Under the pieces are notes generated by a model. The model was not told the DNA's origin and did not search any database. It saw nothing but the letters and a program-made list of their open reading frames with translations. The position numbers and the translations under genes are program-made. A DNA stretch of 32,020 nt from Owenweeksia hongkongensis DSM 17368. GTDB taxonomy: Bacteria > Bacteroidota > Bacteroidia > Flavobacteriales > Schleiferiaceae. This document shows, piece after piece, positions 24,202-31,214 of this stretch. The DNA is taken from positions 1-32,020 of the forward strand of contig CAMDTE010000008.1 in the NCBI GenBank assembly GCA_945907425.1. Direction: 5' to 3'. How positions within the stretch are numbered: the stretch's first letter is position 1; each line of letters begins with the position of its first letter.

Positions 24202-24753
24202 TTAGAATTTGCGCTGAACGTTGAAAACCCACGCTGTGCGAATGTCCTGGGTAGTCATGTCAAACGTGCTTTGGTTGTTTACTCCAAAGGACCAATCCTT
24301 GTGTCTGTACACGCCTCCCACACCGATCAGCGCTACGACACCTTGTGTTTTGGTAACGTTGTAGTAGGGAGGAACCCAATCATTCATTCGCGCACGTACT
24401 GTCCTGCCGTAGAGCAGTCCTGTTTGAAACGTTAAATCAAAGGGGCTATCAAGGCCATAAAGACTTCCGCCGCAAGTAAATCCGCCTGCCATCCTGGAAT
24501 CAAAATCTGGAGGGAGCACTGTGTCTTTGATGTGCTCCGCAAAAGCATTCTGCGTTATTAGACCTATGGTGATGTGGTTGTTGATCGCGTAATCATACGT
24601 AAAACCATTGAACACGCCCCATCGAGAATCAGCAGAAAAGGAGTAGGTCCCGCCCTGAAGGCCAAATAAGTGCTTTTTTATACTCGGGGAATCTTGCGCC
24701 TGAAGCGATGGAGCGAACAGGATGATCACGGAAAGCCATAGAATTTTTTTCAT
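24202..24753 (-). CDS. Small predicted outer-membrane beta-barrel protein, unknown function
   Basis: 183 residues. A signal peptide (M-K-K-I-L-W-L-S-V-I-I-L-F-A-P-S-L-Q-A-Q) is followed by about eight amphipathic strands rich in Gly and aromatics (G-L-Q-G-G-T-Y-S-F, F-N-G-F-T-Y-D-Y, G-G-V-Y-R-H-K-D-W-S-F-G-V), ending in Phe, as outer-membrane barrels do. No specific family is recognised. It is the last gene of the pyrR-pyrB-STAS chain and overlaps the STAS gene's stop by 4 bases, an odd partner for pyrimidine synthesis. Confidence 0.65.
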   Translation of the reverse strand: MKKILWLSVIILFAPSLQAQDSPSIKKHLFGLQGGTYSFSADSRWGVFNGFTYDYAINNHITIGLITQNAFAEHIKDTVLPPDFDSRMAGGFTCGGSLYGLDSPFDLTFQTGLLYGRTVRARMNDWVPPYYNVTKTQGVVALIGVGGVYRHKDWSFGVNNQSTFDMTTQDIRTAWVFNVQRKF

Positions 24754-25091
24754 TCGTCGTTGAGTAATTTGCGTTGAATATCTTCCATTTCATAAAAATC
24801 TATCCCTTCTTGATAGGTCGGAACGACGGCTAAATCTTCGTCGAAAAGATGCATCATGGCCTCACGAACAATGAGGATAAAAGACAAATCGGAATCGATC
24901 CAACCGGATTGAACAGATTGCAATGGTTCTGTGTCTGAAAACTCTTCGACACTTAAAAGATTGAGTAGAATATGTTTTTGAGACTTGGAATCAAGCATTG
25001 ACTTCAACACTTTGAGTGCAGAGGCATCAAAGACTTCTTCTCCATATTTGATGTGAAGAAACCCTTCTTTTACTTCTATTTTGAAAGACAT
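24750..25091 (-). CDS. Small STAS-like domain protein
   Basis: 113 residues, no signal peptide. The predicted alternation of strands and helices (F-D-A-S-A-L-K-V-L-K..., H-I-L-L-N-L-L-S-V-E-E-F, L-S-F-I-L-I-V, L-A-V-V-P-T-Y-Q-E-G-I-D-F-Y-E-M-E-D-I-Q) fits a STAS/anti-sigma-antagonist-like fold with the conserved late P-T-x-Q-E-(A/G)-x-D segment. Between strands it has V-E-E-F-S-D where phosphorylatable STAS proteins carry a Ser, so regulation by phosphorylation is unclear. The start shares one base with the pyrB stop (TAATG). Similar small proteins sit between pyrB and the rnz region in other Bacteroidota as far as I know; role unknown. Confidence 0.6.
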   Translation of the reverse strand: MSFKIEVKEGFLHIKYGEEVFDASALKVLKSMLDSKSQKHILLNLLSVEEFSDTEPLQSVQSGWIDSDLSFILIVREAMMHLFDEDLAVVPTYQEGIDFYEMEDIQRKLLNDE

Positions 25092-26035
25092 TACGCTGTG
25101 AAATTCATGGTTCTTTTTGCAGCCAAAAGGTACAACACAGCCATGCGAATCGCTACACCGTTTTCCACCTGCTGCAAAATAATGGAATGTTTAGAATCTG
25201 CCACTTCCGACGTGATTTCCACTCCTCGATTGATGGGGCCAGGGTGCATAATGACAGGAACTTTGGGTAATGCTTCGAGGCGTTCCATGGTCACGCCGTA
25301 GTGGGTAACGTATTCCCGAAGGGTAGGAAAATAAGGCAAGTTCATTCGCTCATGCTGTACCCTCAACATATTTGCTACATCAGCCCAAGCCAAAGCCTTG
25401 TCTACATTGGTTTCCACAAGAACGCCCATTTCGGGCATGTGTTTTGGAATCAAGGTTTGCGGCCCGCATACCATGACTTCCGCTCCTAATTTTTGAAGAC
25501 AAAAGATATTGCTTAGGGCCACTCTTGAATGCAAGATGTCTCCAATGATTGCCACTTTCGCACCCTTAATATCTGACTGCAACGCACTCTGCATGGAAAA
25601 GGCATCTAGTAATGCTTGAGTAGGATGTTCGTGGGCACCGTCTCCTGCGTTTATTATGCTGGCGTCTACGTGCTGACTCAAGAAGTGTGCTGCTCCCGGA
25701 TGAGAGTGGCGCATCACCACCATGTCCACTTTCATGGCCAAAATATTGTTTACCGTATCGATCAGTGTTTCCCCCTTTTTAACGCTGGATTGAGCCGCGC
25801 TGAAATTGACCACATCTGCGGAAAGTCTTTTTTCAGCAATTTCAAAGCTCAAGCGGGTACGGGTGCTGTTTTCAAAAAAGAGATTGGCAACAGTGATGTC
25901 CCTCAAAGAAGGAACTTTTTTAATGGGTCGATTGATGACCTCTTTGAACTGTTCTGCCGTTTTAAAAATGAGATGAATATCCTCTGTTGTGAGGTTTTTG
26001 ATTCCTAGCAAGTGGGAAACACTCAAATCGCTCAT
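25091..26035 (-). CDS. pyrB: Aspartate carbamoyltransferase catalytic subunit
   Basis: 314 residues. The carbamoyl-phosphate motif F-F-E-N-S-T-R-T-R-L-S-F-E (~52-64), H-P-T-Q-A-L-L-D (~137-144) and M-H-P-G-P-I-N-R-G-V-E (~267-277) are all intact. The enzyme condenses carbamoyl phosphate and aspartate, the committed step of pyrimidine synthesis. No PyrI regulatory subunit gene is seen here. It overlaps pyrR by 4 bases (ATGA) and the STAS gene by 1 base, so pyrR-pyrB-STAS-barrel form one transcriptional unit. Confidence 0.97.
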   Translation of the reverse strand: MSDLSVSHLLGIKNLTTEDIHLIFKTAEQFKEVINRPIKKVPSLRDITVANLFFENSTRTRLSFEIAEKRLSADVVNFSAAQSSVKKGETLIDTVNNILAMKVDMVVMRHSHPGAAHFLSQHVDASIINAGDGAHEHPTQALLDAFSMQSALQSDIKGAKVAIIGDILHSRVALSNIFCLQKLGAEVMVCGPQTLIPKHMPEMGVLVETNVDKALAWADVANMLRVQHERMNLPYFPTLREYVTHYGVTMERLEALPKVPVIMHPGPINRGVEITSEVADSKHSIILQQVENGVAIRMAVLYLLAAKRTMNFTA

Positions 26036-26580
26036 GCAGCAGGACCTTGTATTAATGAAACTGAATCTAATTGACCATTGCCTAACCAGTCCAAACGCAC
26101 TCGTTCCGTGGCCATGGAATCTACATGACGTCCCACGTAATCGGGCTGAATGGGTAACTCTCGGCTGAACCGACGATCTATGAGAACCAGTAATTCCGTT
26201 TTGCTCGGCCTGCCAAACGCTTGCAATGCGTCCAAAGCAGAGCGCAAGGTCCGTCCGGTATAGAGGACATCGTCAATAAGTACAATCTTTTTCCCTTCAA
26301 TGGGCGTGTGCAATTCCGTTCTGTTGGCCTTGATGAGCTCATCCCGTCGACGAAAATCATCTCTAAAAAAAGTGACGTCCAAGGCGCCCGTTTTGACGGA
26401 GGGACACTGATAATTTTTTTGAAGGAGGCCCGCAATGACTTCTGTGAGGGCTACACCCCTGGGTTGAAGACCAATAAGAACCGTTTGTGAAAAATCGCCG
26501 TGAGATTCTATCAGTCGGCAGCACAGCCGGTTGAGAATCACCTGGAGCTCTTCTGAGCCAAACAAGCGTTTTTGCGTCAT
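26032..26580 (-). CDS. pyrR: PyrR: pyrimidine operon regulator/uracil phosphoribosyltransferase
   Basis: 182 residues from ATG 26580 (M-T-Q-K-R-L-F-G); the open frame extends to 26622, but that extension would overlap the promoter and almost reach the divergent rnz gene. The PRPP-binding motif V-L-I-D-D-V-L-Y-T-G-R-T (~99-110) is intact, with G-L-Q-P-R-G and D-Y-V-G-R-H (~153) as usual for PyrR. PyrR makes UMP from uracil and PRPP and in many bacteria binds pyr mRNA. With such a short leader here, mRNA attenuation upstream of pyrR looks unlikely, so the enzymatic role may dominate. First gene of the pyr unit. Confidence 0.93.
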   Translation of the reverse strand: MTQKRLFGSEELQVILNRLCCRLIESHGDFSQTVLIGLQPRGVALTEVIAGLLQKNYQCPSVKTGALDVTFFRDDFRRRDELIKANRTELHTPIEGKKIVLIDDVLYTGRTLRSALDALQAFGRPSKTELLVLIDRRFSRELPIQPDYVGRHVDSMATERVRLDWLGNGQLDSVSLIQGPAA

Positions 26581-26589
26581 TTCAAGAAA

Positions 26590-26622
26590 CAAAAGTACGG
26601 TTTTGCTAGTAATCATACACAA
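26590..26622 (-). promoter_or_regulatory. Predicted pyrR promoter
   Basis: On the minus strand TACTTTTG (26597-26590) is a perfect TAnnTTTG -7 box 9 bases before the pyrR ATG. A TTG (26622-26620) lies 22 bases upstream of it, within the 17-23 range known for Bacteroidota promoters. Confidence 0.55.
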
Positions 26623-26632
26623 CCGATCTTTG
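26603..26632 (+). promoter_or_regulatory. Predicted rnz promoter, overlapping the pyrR promoter
   Basis: TTG 26603-26605, a 19-base spacer, then GATCTTTG 26625-26632 (one mismatch to TAnnTTTG), 4 bases before the rnz ATG. It lies head-to-head with the pyrR promoter in the same 56-base gap. Confidence 0.5.
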
Positions 26633-26636
26633 AAAC

Positions 26637-27551
26637 ATGTCTATTTCTTTGACCATCCTAGGGTGTGGTGCTGCTGCACCCACTGTTTCGGCCCAACCTT
26701 CCGGCCAGGTGTTGGATGTGCATGGACAGCTTATTTTACTGGATTGCGGGGAAGGAACACAGGTGCAATTGCGGCTACGAAAGATTCGTTTTACACAAAT
26801 CAGTCTGATCTGCATTAGTCATTTGCACGGGGACCATTTCTTTGGTCTGCCGGGGCTTCTGTCCACTTTTCACCTTCTCAACCGCGAAAAACCGCTCACT
26901 TTGATTGGGCCGCCTGGTCTGGAGGTCTTGATTCGGACTATTTTGAAAGCAACCAAAACATGGACGTGCTACCCTCTTCATTTTTTGGAAGTGCCATTGG
27001 CTGATGGGTCGCTTGTCATGAAAAACGAAGCTTTTTCTGTGTTTGCCTTCCCCTTGGAGCATTCCATAGAGACCATTGGATTCCGCATCGAAGAAAAACA
27101 GGGTTTGAGAAAAATCAATGCAGTGGCTGTGGAAAACGCGCAGATTCCTCGTTGTGATTTAAGGCCTTTACAATTGGGCCGGGATATTCAAGACGCAAAA
27201 GGAACATGGATTCCCAATGCACAATTGACCTTCGATCCAAAACCCGTCATCAAATACGCCTACGCATCCGACACGGCCTTTTGTCCGGCCATAGTTCCGC
27301 ACATACGTGGTGTGGATTGGTTGTACCACGAGAGCACGTTTGCTGATTCACACGCTTCTTTGGCGTTAAAAACGAAACATTCTACGGCGCGCGATGCAGG
27401 AAAAATAGCAGCGCTAGCCAACGTGAAGCATTTGCTGTTGGGTCATTTTTCTATCCGATACGCGGATAGAACCGTTTTGTTGAGAGAGGCAGAAGAGGAG
27501 TTCTCCTCGGTGCAATTGGCTCACGATGGCTTGGTGATTCGCATGGAATAA
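26637..27551 (+). CDS. rnz: Ribonuclease Z
   Basis: 304 residues, the short-form (bacterial) length. The metallo-beta-lactamase zinc motif S-H-L-H-G-D-H (~61-67) follows D-C-G-E-G-T (~36-41), a standard RNase Z segment. F-P-L-E-H-S (~140), Y-A-S-D-T (~210) and the terminal L-G-H-F-S-I-R-Y (~269-276) supply further ligands. The protein trims tRNA 3' trailers. It diverges from pyrR and converges on rho; the stop TAA shares its last base with the start of the terminator palindrome. Confidence 0.95.
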   Translation: MSISLTILGCGAAAPTVSAQPSGQVLDVHGQLILLDCGEGTQVQLRLRKIRFTQISLICISHLHGDHFFGLPGLLSTFHLLNREKPLTLIGPPGLEVLIRTILKATKTWTCYPLHFLEVPLADGSLVMKNEAFSVFAFPLEHSIETIGFRIEEKQGLRKINAVAVENAQIPRCDLRPLQLGRDIQDAKGTWIPNAQLTFDPKPVIKYAYASDTAFCPAIVPHIRGVDWLYHESTFADSHASLALKTKHSTARDAGKIAALANVKHLLLGHFSIRYADRTVLLREAEEEFSSVQLAHDGLVIRME

Positions 27552-27580
27552 AAAAAAGCCAGCGATCGCTGGCTTTTTTT
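27551..27580. terminator. Perfect bidirectional Rho-independent terminator between rnz and rho
   Basis: A 30-base perfect palindrome: A7, a GCCAGC/GCTGGC stem with GATC centre, T7. Read on either strand it gives a GC stem followed by a U-tract. The two flanking stop codons (27549-27551 and 27581-27579) abut it, so the terminator fills the whole intergenic gap. Confidence 0.93.
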
Positions 27581-29303
27581 ATCCGTTCATGGAAATCAAG
27601 AACTCTTCGTTGCTTTGCGTTTTGCTCAATCGATCGTGCAAAAACTCCATCGCTTCTACAGGAGTCATATCGGCCAGATGTCGACGGAGTATGTACATAC
27701 GATTCAACACCTCTTTTCCTAACAGCATATCTTCCTTTCGGGTACCTGAAGAGATCAAATCGATAGCCGGCCAAATGCGTCGGTTGGCAATCTTCCGATC
27801 CAATTGCATTTCCATGTTGCCCGTACCTTTGAATTCCTCAAAAATAACCTCGTCCATCTTGGAGCCTGTATCGATCAATGCGGTAGCTAAAATGGTCAGT
27901 GACCCACCGTTTTCAATATTCCTAGCAGCGCCAAAGAATCGCTTGGGTTTGTGCAGTGCATTGGCATCGACACCACCAGAAAGCACTTTACCAGAAGAAG
28001 GGCTCACCGTGTTGTAGGCGCGAGCCAAACGCGTAATGGAGTCCAATAATATGATGACATCGTGGCCACATTCTACCAAACGCTTAGCCTTTTCTAAAAC
28101 AATGTTGGCTACGCGAACATGTCGTTCGGCCGGTTCGTCAAAAGTGGACGCCACGACTTCAGCATTCACGGAACGTGCCATATCCGTTACTTCCTCAGGC
28201 CGTTCATCCACGAGCAATATAATCATGTAAGATTCGGGGTGGTTGGCAGCGATAGCGTTGGCAATTTCTTTGAGTAAAGTAGTTTTACCTGTTTTGGGCT
28301 GCGCAACAATGAGGCCTCGCTGACCTTTTCCAATAGGGGAAAACAAATCTATTACGCGCGTGCTCAATGTGCTACGACGGCCAGTAATGTTGAATTTCTC
28401 TTCCGGAAACAAGGGAGTGAGGTGTTCAAAAGAAACACGATCCCGAATGTAATCTGGATCCCGACCGTTGATCATGAATATTTTCACCAACGGGAAATAT
28501 TTATCTCCTTCGCGCGGGGGGCGGACTTCTCCTCGAACAGTATCTCCCGTCCTCAGGCCGTATTGTTTGATTTGTTGCTGTGAAACATACACATCATCCG
28601 GTGAGTTGAGGTAGTTGTAGTCAGAAGAACGCAAAAATCCATATCCTTCTGGCATCAATTCAAAAACACCTTCGGTGGGAATGTTGGCTTCAAATTCAAA
28701 CCGTTTGCGCTCCTCACGGGGCTGACGCTCCTCACGCGGCGCACGCTCCTCACGGGGCTGACGCTCCTCACGGGGCGCACGCTCCTCACGGGGCTGACGC
28801 TCCTCACGGGGCTGACGCTCCTCACGGGGCTGACGCTCTTCTTGCGGCTGACGATTCTGCCCTTGTCCTCTTTCCCATCGATTGGGACGTTCCTCACGTG
28901 GCGCACCTTCATCACGCGGTTGGCGCTCTTGACGTGGTGCACCTTCATCACGTGGCGCACGTTCTTCGCGCGGTTGGCGTTCTTCACGCGGCGCACGTTC
29001 TTCACGTGGCGCACGTTCTTGACGCGGCGCACGTTCTTGTTCCGTTCCTCTTTCCCATCGATTAGGACGCTGTTCTCCGGGAATTCTCTCGTATCGATCA
29101 CGAGGCTCTTGAGGAAGAGGTGCTTCGCGAGAACCATTCGTAGCGGCCAATGACGGCTCAGGCATGGAAGACTCCGCAGGAGCCAGGCCCTTGATCGCCG
29201 TAATGAGTTCAGGTTTGTTCATGTAACGGGCTTTTGGGATGCCCAATGATTCGCCAAGCTGCTTGAGCTCAGGCAATTTCATGACTTTCAGGTCAGGAAG
29301 CAT
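27579..29303 (-). CDS. rho: Transcription termination factor Rho with long Arg/Glu-rich insertion
   Basis: 574 residues, longer than the ~420-residue enterobacterial Rho. Residues ~1-42 are the Rho N-terminal helical domain ([15 protein letters not shown]). Residues ~67-200 are a low-complexity insertion built from P-R-E-E-R-Q/A units. The cold-shock RNA-binding domain follows (~208-285; G-Y-G-F-L-R-S). The RecA-like ATPase has Walker A (Q-P-K-T-G-K-T-T, ~335-342), Walker B (V-I-I-L-L-D-S) and R-loop/Q-loop regions. The insertion is in frame and the catalytic core looks complete. Insertions here are common in Bacteroidota Rho. ATG 29303 is the only sensible start upstream of the N-terminal domain. 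The gene converges on rnz across a shared terminator and diverges from the DUF4293 gene. Confidence 0.96.
   Translation of the reverse strand: MLPDLKVMKLPELKQLGESLGIPKARYMNKPELITAIKGLAPAESSMPEPSLAATNGSREAPLPQEPRDRYERIPGEQRPNRWERGTEQERAPRQERAPREERAPREERQPREERAPRDEGAPRQERQPRDEGAPREERPNRWERGQGQNRQPQEERQPREERQPREERQPREERAPREERQPREERAPREERQPREERKRFEFEANIPTEGVFELMPEGYGFLRSSDYNYLNSPDDVYVSQQQIKQYGLRTGDTVRGEVRPPREGDKYFPLVKIFMINGRDPDYIRDRVSFEHLTPLFPEEKFNITGRRSTLSTRVIDLFSPIGKGQRGLIVAQPKTGKTTLLKEIANAIAANHPESYMIILLVDERPEEVTDMARSVNAEVVASTFDEPAERHVRVANIVLEKAKRLVECGHDVIILLDSITRLARAYNTVSPSSGKVLSGGVDANALHKPKRFFGAARNIENGGSLTILATALIDTGSKMDEVIFEEFKGTGNMEMQLDRKIANRRIWPAIDLISSGTRKEDMLLGKEVLNRMYILRRHLADMTPVEAMEFLHDRLSKTQSNEEFLISMNG
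28705..29035 (-). repeat. 18-bp tandem repeats encoding PREER(Q/A) inside rho
   Basis: Units such as cgctcctcacggggctga repeat in tandem, most regularly at 28708-28830, with more diverged copies to ~29035. Each unit encodes six residues (R-E-E-R-Q/A-P). A longer-range duplication is visible: the segment encoding R-P-N-R-W-E-R-G occurs twice, exactly 180 bases apart (around 28869 and 29049). Confidence 0.93.
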
Positions 29304-29484
29304 AGAAAAATGTTGAAATGGATAGAATCTAGAAAAAAATAGCTGCGAATGCAGATTGAAAGTTCAAGTATATCAGTGATTTGTGTCCTAAAAAGGACGT
29401 ACGCTATGTGCGTAGGACGAGGCAATAGTACAACAAATTCAAATAAGTCGCTCTACTTTGTCTTTTTTTTTTCAGCTTTGCAGT

Positions 29485-29844
29485 ATGTGGCAAAGAATAC
29501 AAACGGTATATATGGCTTTGGGGGCATTGGCCTTCTTTAGTGTTGGATTGGGACAGCCAAACCAAACGGAAATAATCTTTGGCGGATTGGGATGTGGGCT
29601 TTTTATAGCCAATATATTTTGGTACAAAACCAGAAAACGTCAATTCGTAGTCAATCGATTGGTGATATTAGTAGCTTTTGCATTGGAAGGCCTCTTTATG
29701 TACCCTCTTCTTCAAAATCAAACACCCACACAAACAGCGTGGTTGACGATGGCACCACTGGTTGCTGTGCTGATGGCCGTATTAGCGAATCGCGCCATTC
29801 AACGCGACGAACAGTTGGTCAAATCTGCAGATAGGCTTCGTTGA
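29485..29844 (+). CDS. DUF4293 family membrane protein
   Basis: 119 residues from ATG 29485 (M-W-Q-R-I-Q-T-V-Y). The frame opens nine codons earlier, but the M-x-Q-R-I-Q-T start is the family's conserved N-terminus. Four hydrophobic segments are visible (~8-24, 30-45, 58-75, 82-100), followed by the conserved cytosolic tail L-A-N-R-A-I-Q-R-D-E-Q-L-V-K-S-A-D-R-L-R. DUF4293 is restricted to Bacteroidota, and I know it as a frequent neighbour of rho, as here. Function unknown; inner membrane. Between it and the rho start lie 181 bases with no further gene seen. Confidence 0.88.
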   Translation: MWQRIQTVYMALGALAFFSVGLGQPNQTEIIFGGLGCGLFIANIFWYKTRKRQFVVNRLVILVAFALEGLFMYPLLQNQTPTQTAWLTMAPLVAVLMAVLANRAIQRDEQLVKSADRLR

Positions 29845-29848
29845 TCGT

Positions 29849-30421
29849 TTATTCGTACGGATTGGGCAGGTGGGAAAGGGCCTCTTTCGTGCTGCGCGGT
29901 CCTAATTCTACCGCTTCCATTTTTTCTAAACGACCCGATTCAATAGTAAATCGGAGAAGAGTACGCACCTTGTGAAATCCACTCGTGCCGACCGCTCCGG
30001 GATTCAGGCAAATCATATGGGTATTTGCCTCTCTCATCACTCGGAGAATGTGGGAATGTCCACAAACAAAGACATCCAATGCCTTTTCTGCGCGCCTTTC
30101 CGCCAGTCCAGAACGAATGTGTGGAGGAAAATGGCCTGGATATCCTCCGATATGCGTCATCCATATACGAATGCCCTGGATTTCAAAATCTTGATTTTTT
30201 GGATACTGAGAGGTCCATGGGAGACCATCGATATTTCCGGTCACAATGCGTAGCCGCACGTTGTTTTTCACCGCCCACGCTTCCATCGCGTCTGACATTG
30301 GGCCTAAATCTCCTGCATGCCAAAGCTCTTGAATTCCGTTCAATGCCCCGACCAGTAAAGAATCCCAACATCCATGGGTATCAGAAATCAACGCCACGCG
30401 TACGGATTGTATTTTTGTCAT
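29849..30421 (-). CDS. YfcE/MJ0936-like metallophosphoesterase
   Basis: 190 residues from ATG 30421; the longer open frame to 30526 would overlap truA. Calcineurin-like metal motifs appear in order: L-I-S-D-T-H-G (~11-17), W-H-A-G-D-L-G (~34-40), T-G-N-I-D-G (~62-67), V-C-G-H-S-H (~116-121) and L-N-P-G-A-V-G. This is the YfcE-type phosphodiesterase family, active on phosphodiester substrates in vitro; physiological substrate unknown. It converges on the DUF4293 gene 4 bases away and is divergent from truA with only 18 bases between their start codons. Confidence 0.9.
   Translation of the reverse strand: MTKIQSVRVALISDTHGCWDSLLVGALNGIQELWHAGDLGPMSDAMEAWAVKNNVRLRIVTGNIDGLPWTSQYPKNQDFEIQGIRIWMTHIGGYPGHFPPHIRSGLAERRAEKALDVFVCGHSHILRVMREANTHMICLNPGAVGTSGFHKVRTLLRFTIESGRLEKMEAVELGPRSTKEALSHLPNPYE
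30410..30417 (+). promoter_or_regulatory. Putative -7 promoter box for truA inside the divergent gene
   Basis: TATTTTTG, a perfect TAnnTTTG, lies 22 bases before the truA ATG, within the first codons of the metallophosphoesterase gene on the other strand. No clear -33 TTG was found. Confidence 0.4.
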
Positions 30422-30439
30422 AAATAGAACTGGCCAACA

Positions 30440-31186
30440 ATGTCTCAAAGGTACTTTATGGATTTGGCTTACCGGGGAACGGACTGGGTGGGTTGGCAGA
30501 TACAACCCAACGGTCCAAGCATACAAGGAACCCTTTCGGAAGCTCTTGGGTTACTTCTCAAAGAAGAATGCATGCCCGTTGGGGCCGGCAGAACGGATGC
30601 GGGAGTTCATGCGACGCAGTATACTGCCCATTTTGATGTTGCTACGGCCGTCCCATCAACCGATGAGCTTCTCTACAAATTGAATCGGTTTCTTCCTGAT
30701 TCCATTGCCGTGTTGGCTATTCGGCCTGTGGGTGAACGAATGCATGCTCGATTTTCATGCACTTCTAGAATGTACTGTTACCGCATCGCCCGTGTGAAAA
30801 ATCCTTTTACTGTTCAAGGTGCGTGGGAACTGAGGAGACCTATGGAATGGGAAAAGTTACAGGAGGCAACGCTTTTGGTGAAGGGAGAACACGACTTTAG
30901 CGCCTTTGCCAGATCGGGAGCCAGCCATACATCCCCTCTGTGCACGGTAACGGAGGCCTATTGGGAGAAGTCAGATCAAGAATGGGTATTGCATATTCGT
31001 GCCAATCGATTTTTACGAAACATGGTCAGGGCTTTGGTGGGTACATTGGTGGAAGTCGCAGAGGGGGGTCGATCCGTTGATTCTTTTTCCCAATTACTGC
31101 AAGGAGGAACTAGGACTCTATCGGGACAAAGCGCACCCGCCTATGGACTTTATTTTGAAGGAGCAGAGTATCCGGAAGAAGCATAG
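30440..31186 (+). CDS. truA: tRNA pseudouridine synthase A
   Basis: 248 residues. The catalytic aspartate lies in G-A-G-R-T-D-A-G-V-H-A (Asp ~53). The R-Y-F-M-D-L-A-Y-R-G-T-D-W-V-G-W-Q start, the R-M-Y-C-Y-R-I segment and F-L-R-N-M-V-R-A-L-V-G-T (~194-206) complete the family signature. It makes pseudouridine at positions 38-40 of tRNA anticodon arms. It is divergent from the phosphoesterase gene (18-base gap) and followed 28 bases later by the ABC exporter gene. Confidence 0.96.
   Translation: MSQRYFMDLAYRGTDWVGWQIQPNGPSIQGTLSEALGLLLKEECMPVGAGRTDAGVHATQYTAHFDVATAVPSTDELLYKLNRFLPDSIAVLAIRPVGERMHARFSCTSRMYCYRIARVKNPFTVQGAWELRRPMEWEKLQEATLLVKGEHDFSAFARSGASHTSPLCTVTEAYWEKSDQEWVLHIRANRFLRNMVRALVGTLVEVAEGGRSVDSFSQLLQGGTRTLSGQSAPAYGLYFEGAEYPEEA
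30446..30453 (-). promoter_or_regulatory. Putative -7 promoter box for the metallophosphoesterase inside truA
   Basis: TACCTTTG on the minus strand (perfect TAnnTTTG), 24 bases before the phosphoesterase ATG and inside codons 3-5 of truA. Confidence 0.42.
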
Positions 31187-31199
31187 CCGATAAACCACG

Positions 31200-31207
31200 T
31201 AACTTTG
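31200..31207 (+). promoter_or_regulatory. Putative -7 promoter box adjoining the ABC exporter start
   Basis: TAACTTTG, a perfect TAnnTTTG, 7 bases before the ATG at 31215, in the 28-base gap after truA. Confidence 0.48.
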
Positions 31208-31214
31208 AACCTTC

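Noticed and set aside
28705-29035. Regular short repeats considered as a CRISPR array
   Set aside because: Units are contiguous 18-mers in the rho reading frame with no unique spacers and no cas genes nearby.
28655-29137. A 160-codon frame across the rho repeats encoding V-R-x-V-K-N repeats
   Set aside because: It is the alternate-frame reading of 18-bp repeats; repeats whose length is a multiple of three keep all frames open.
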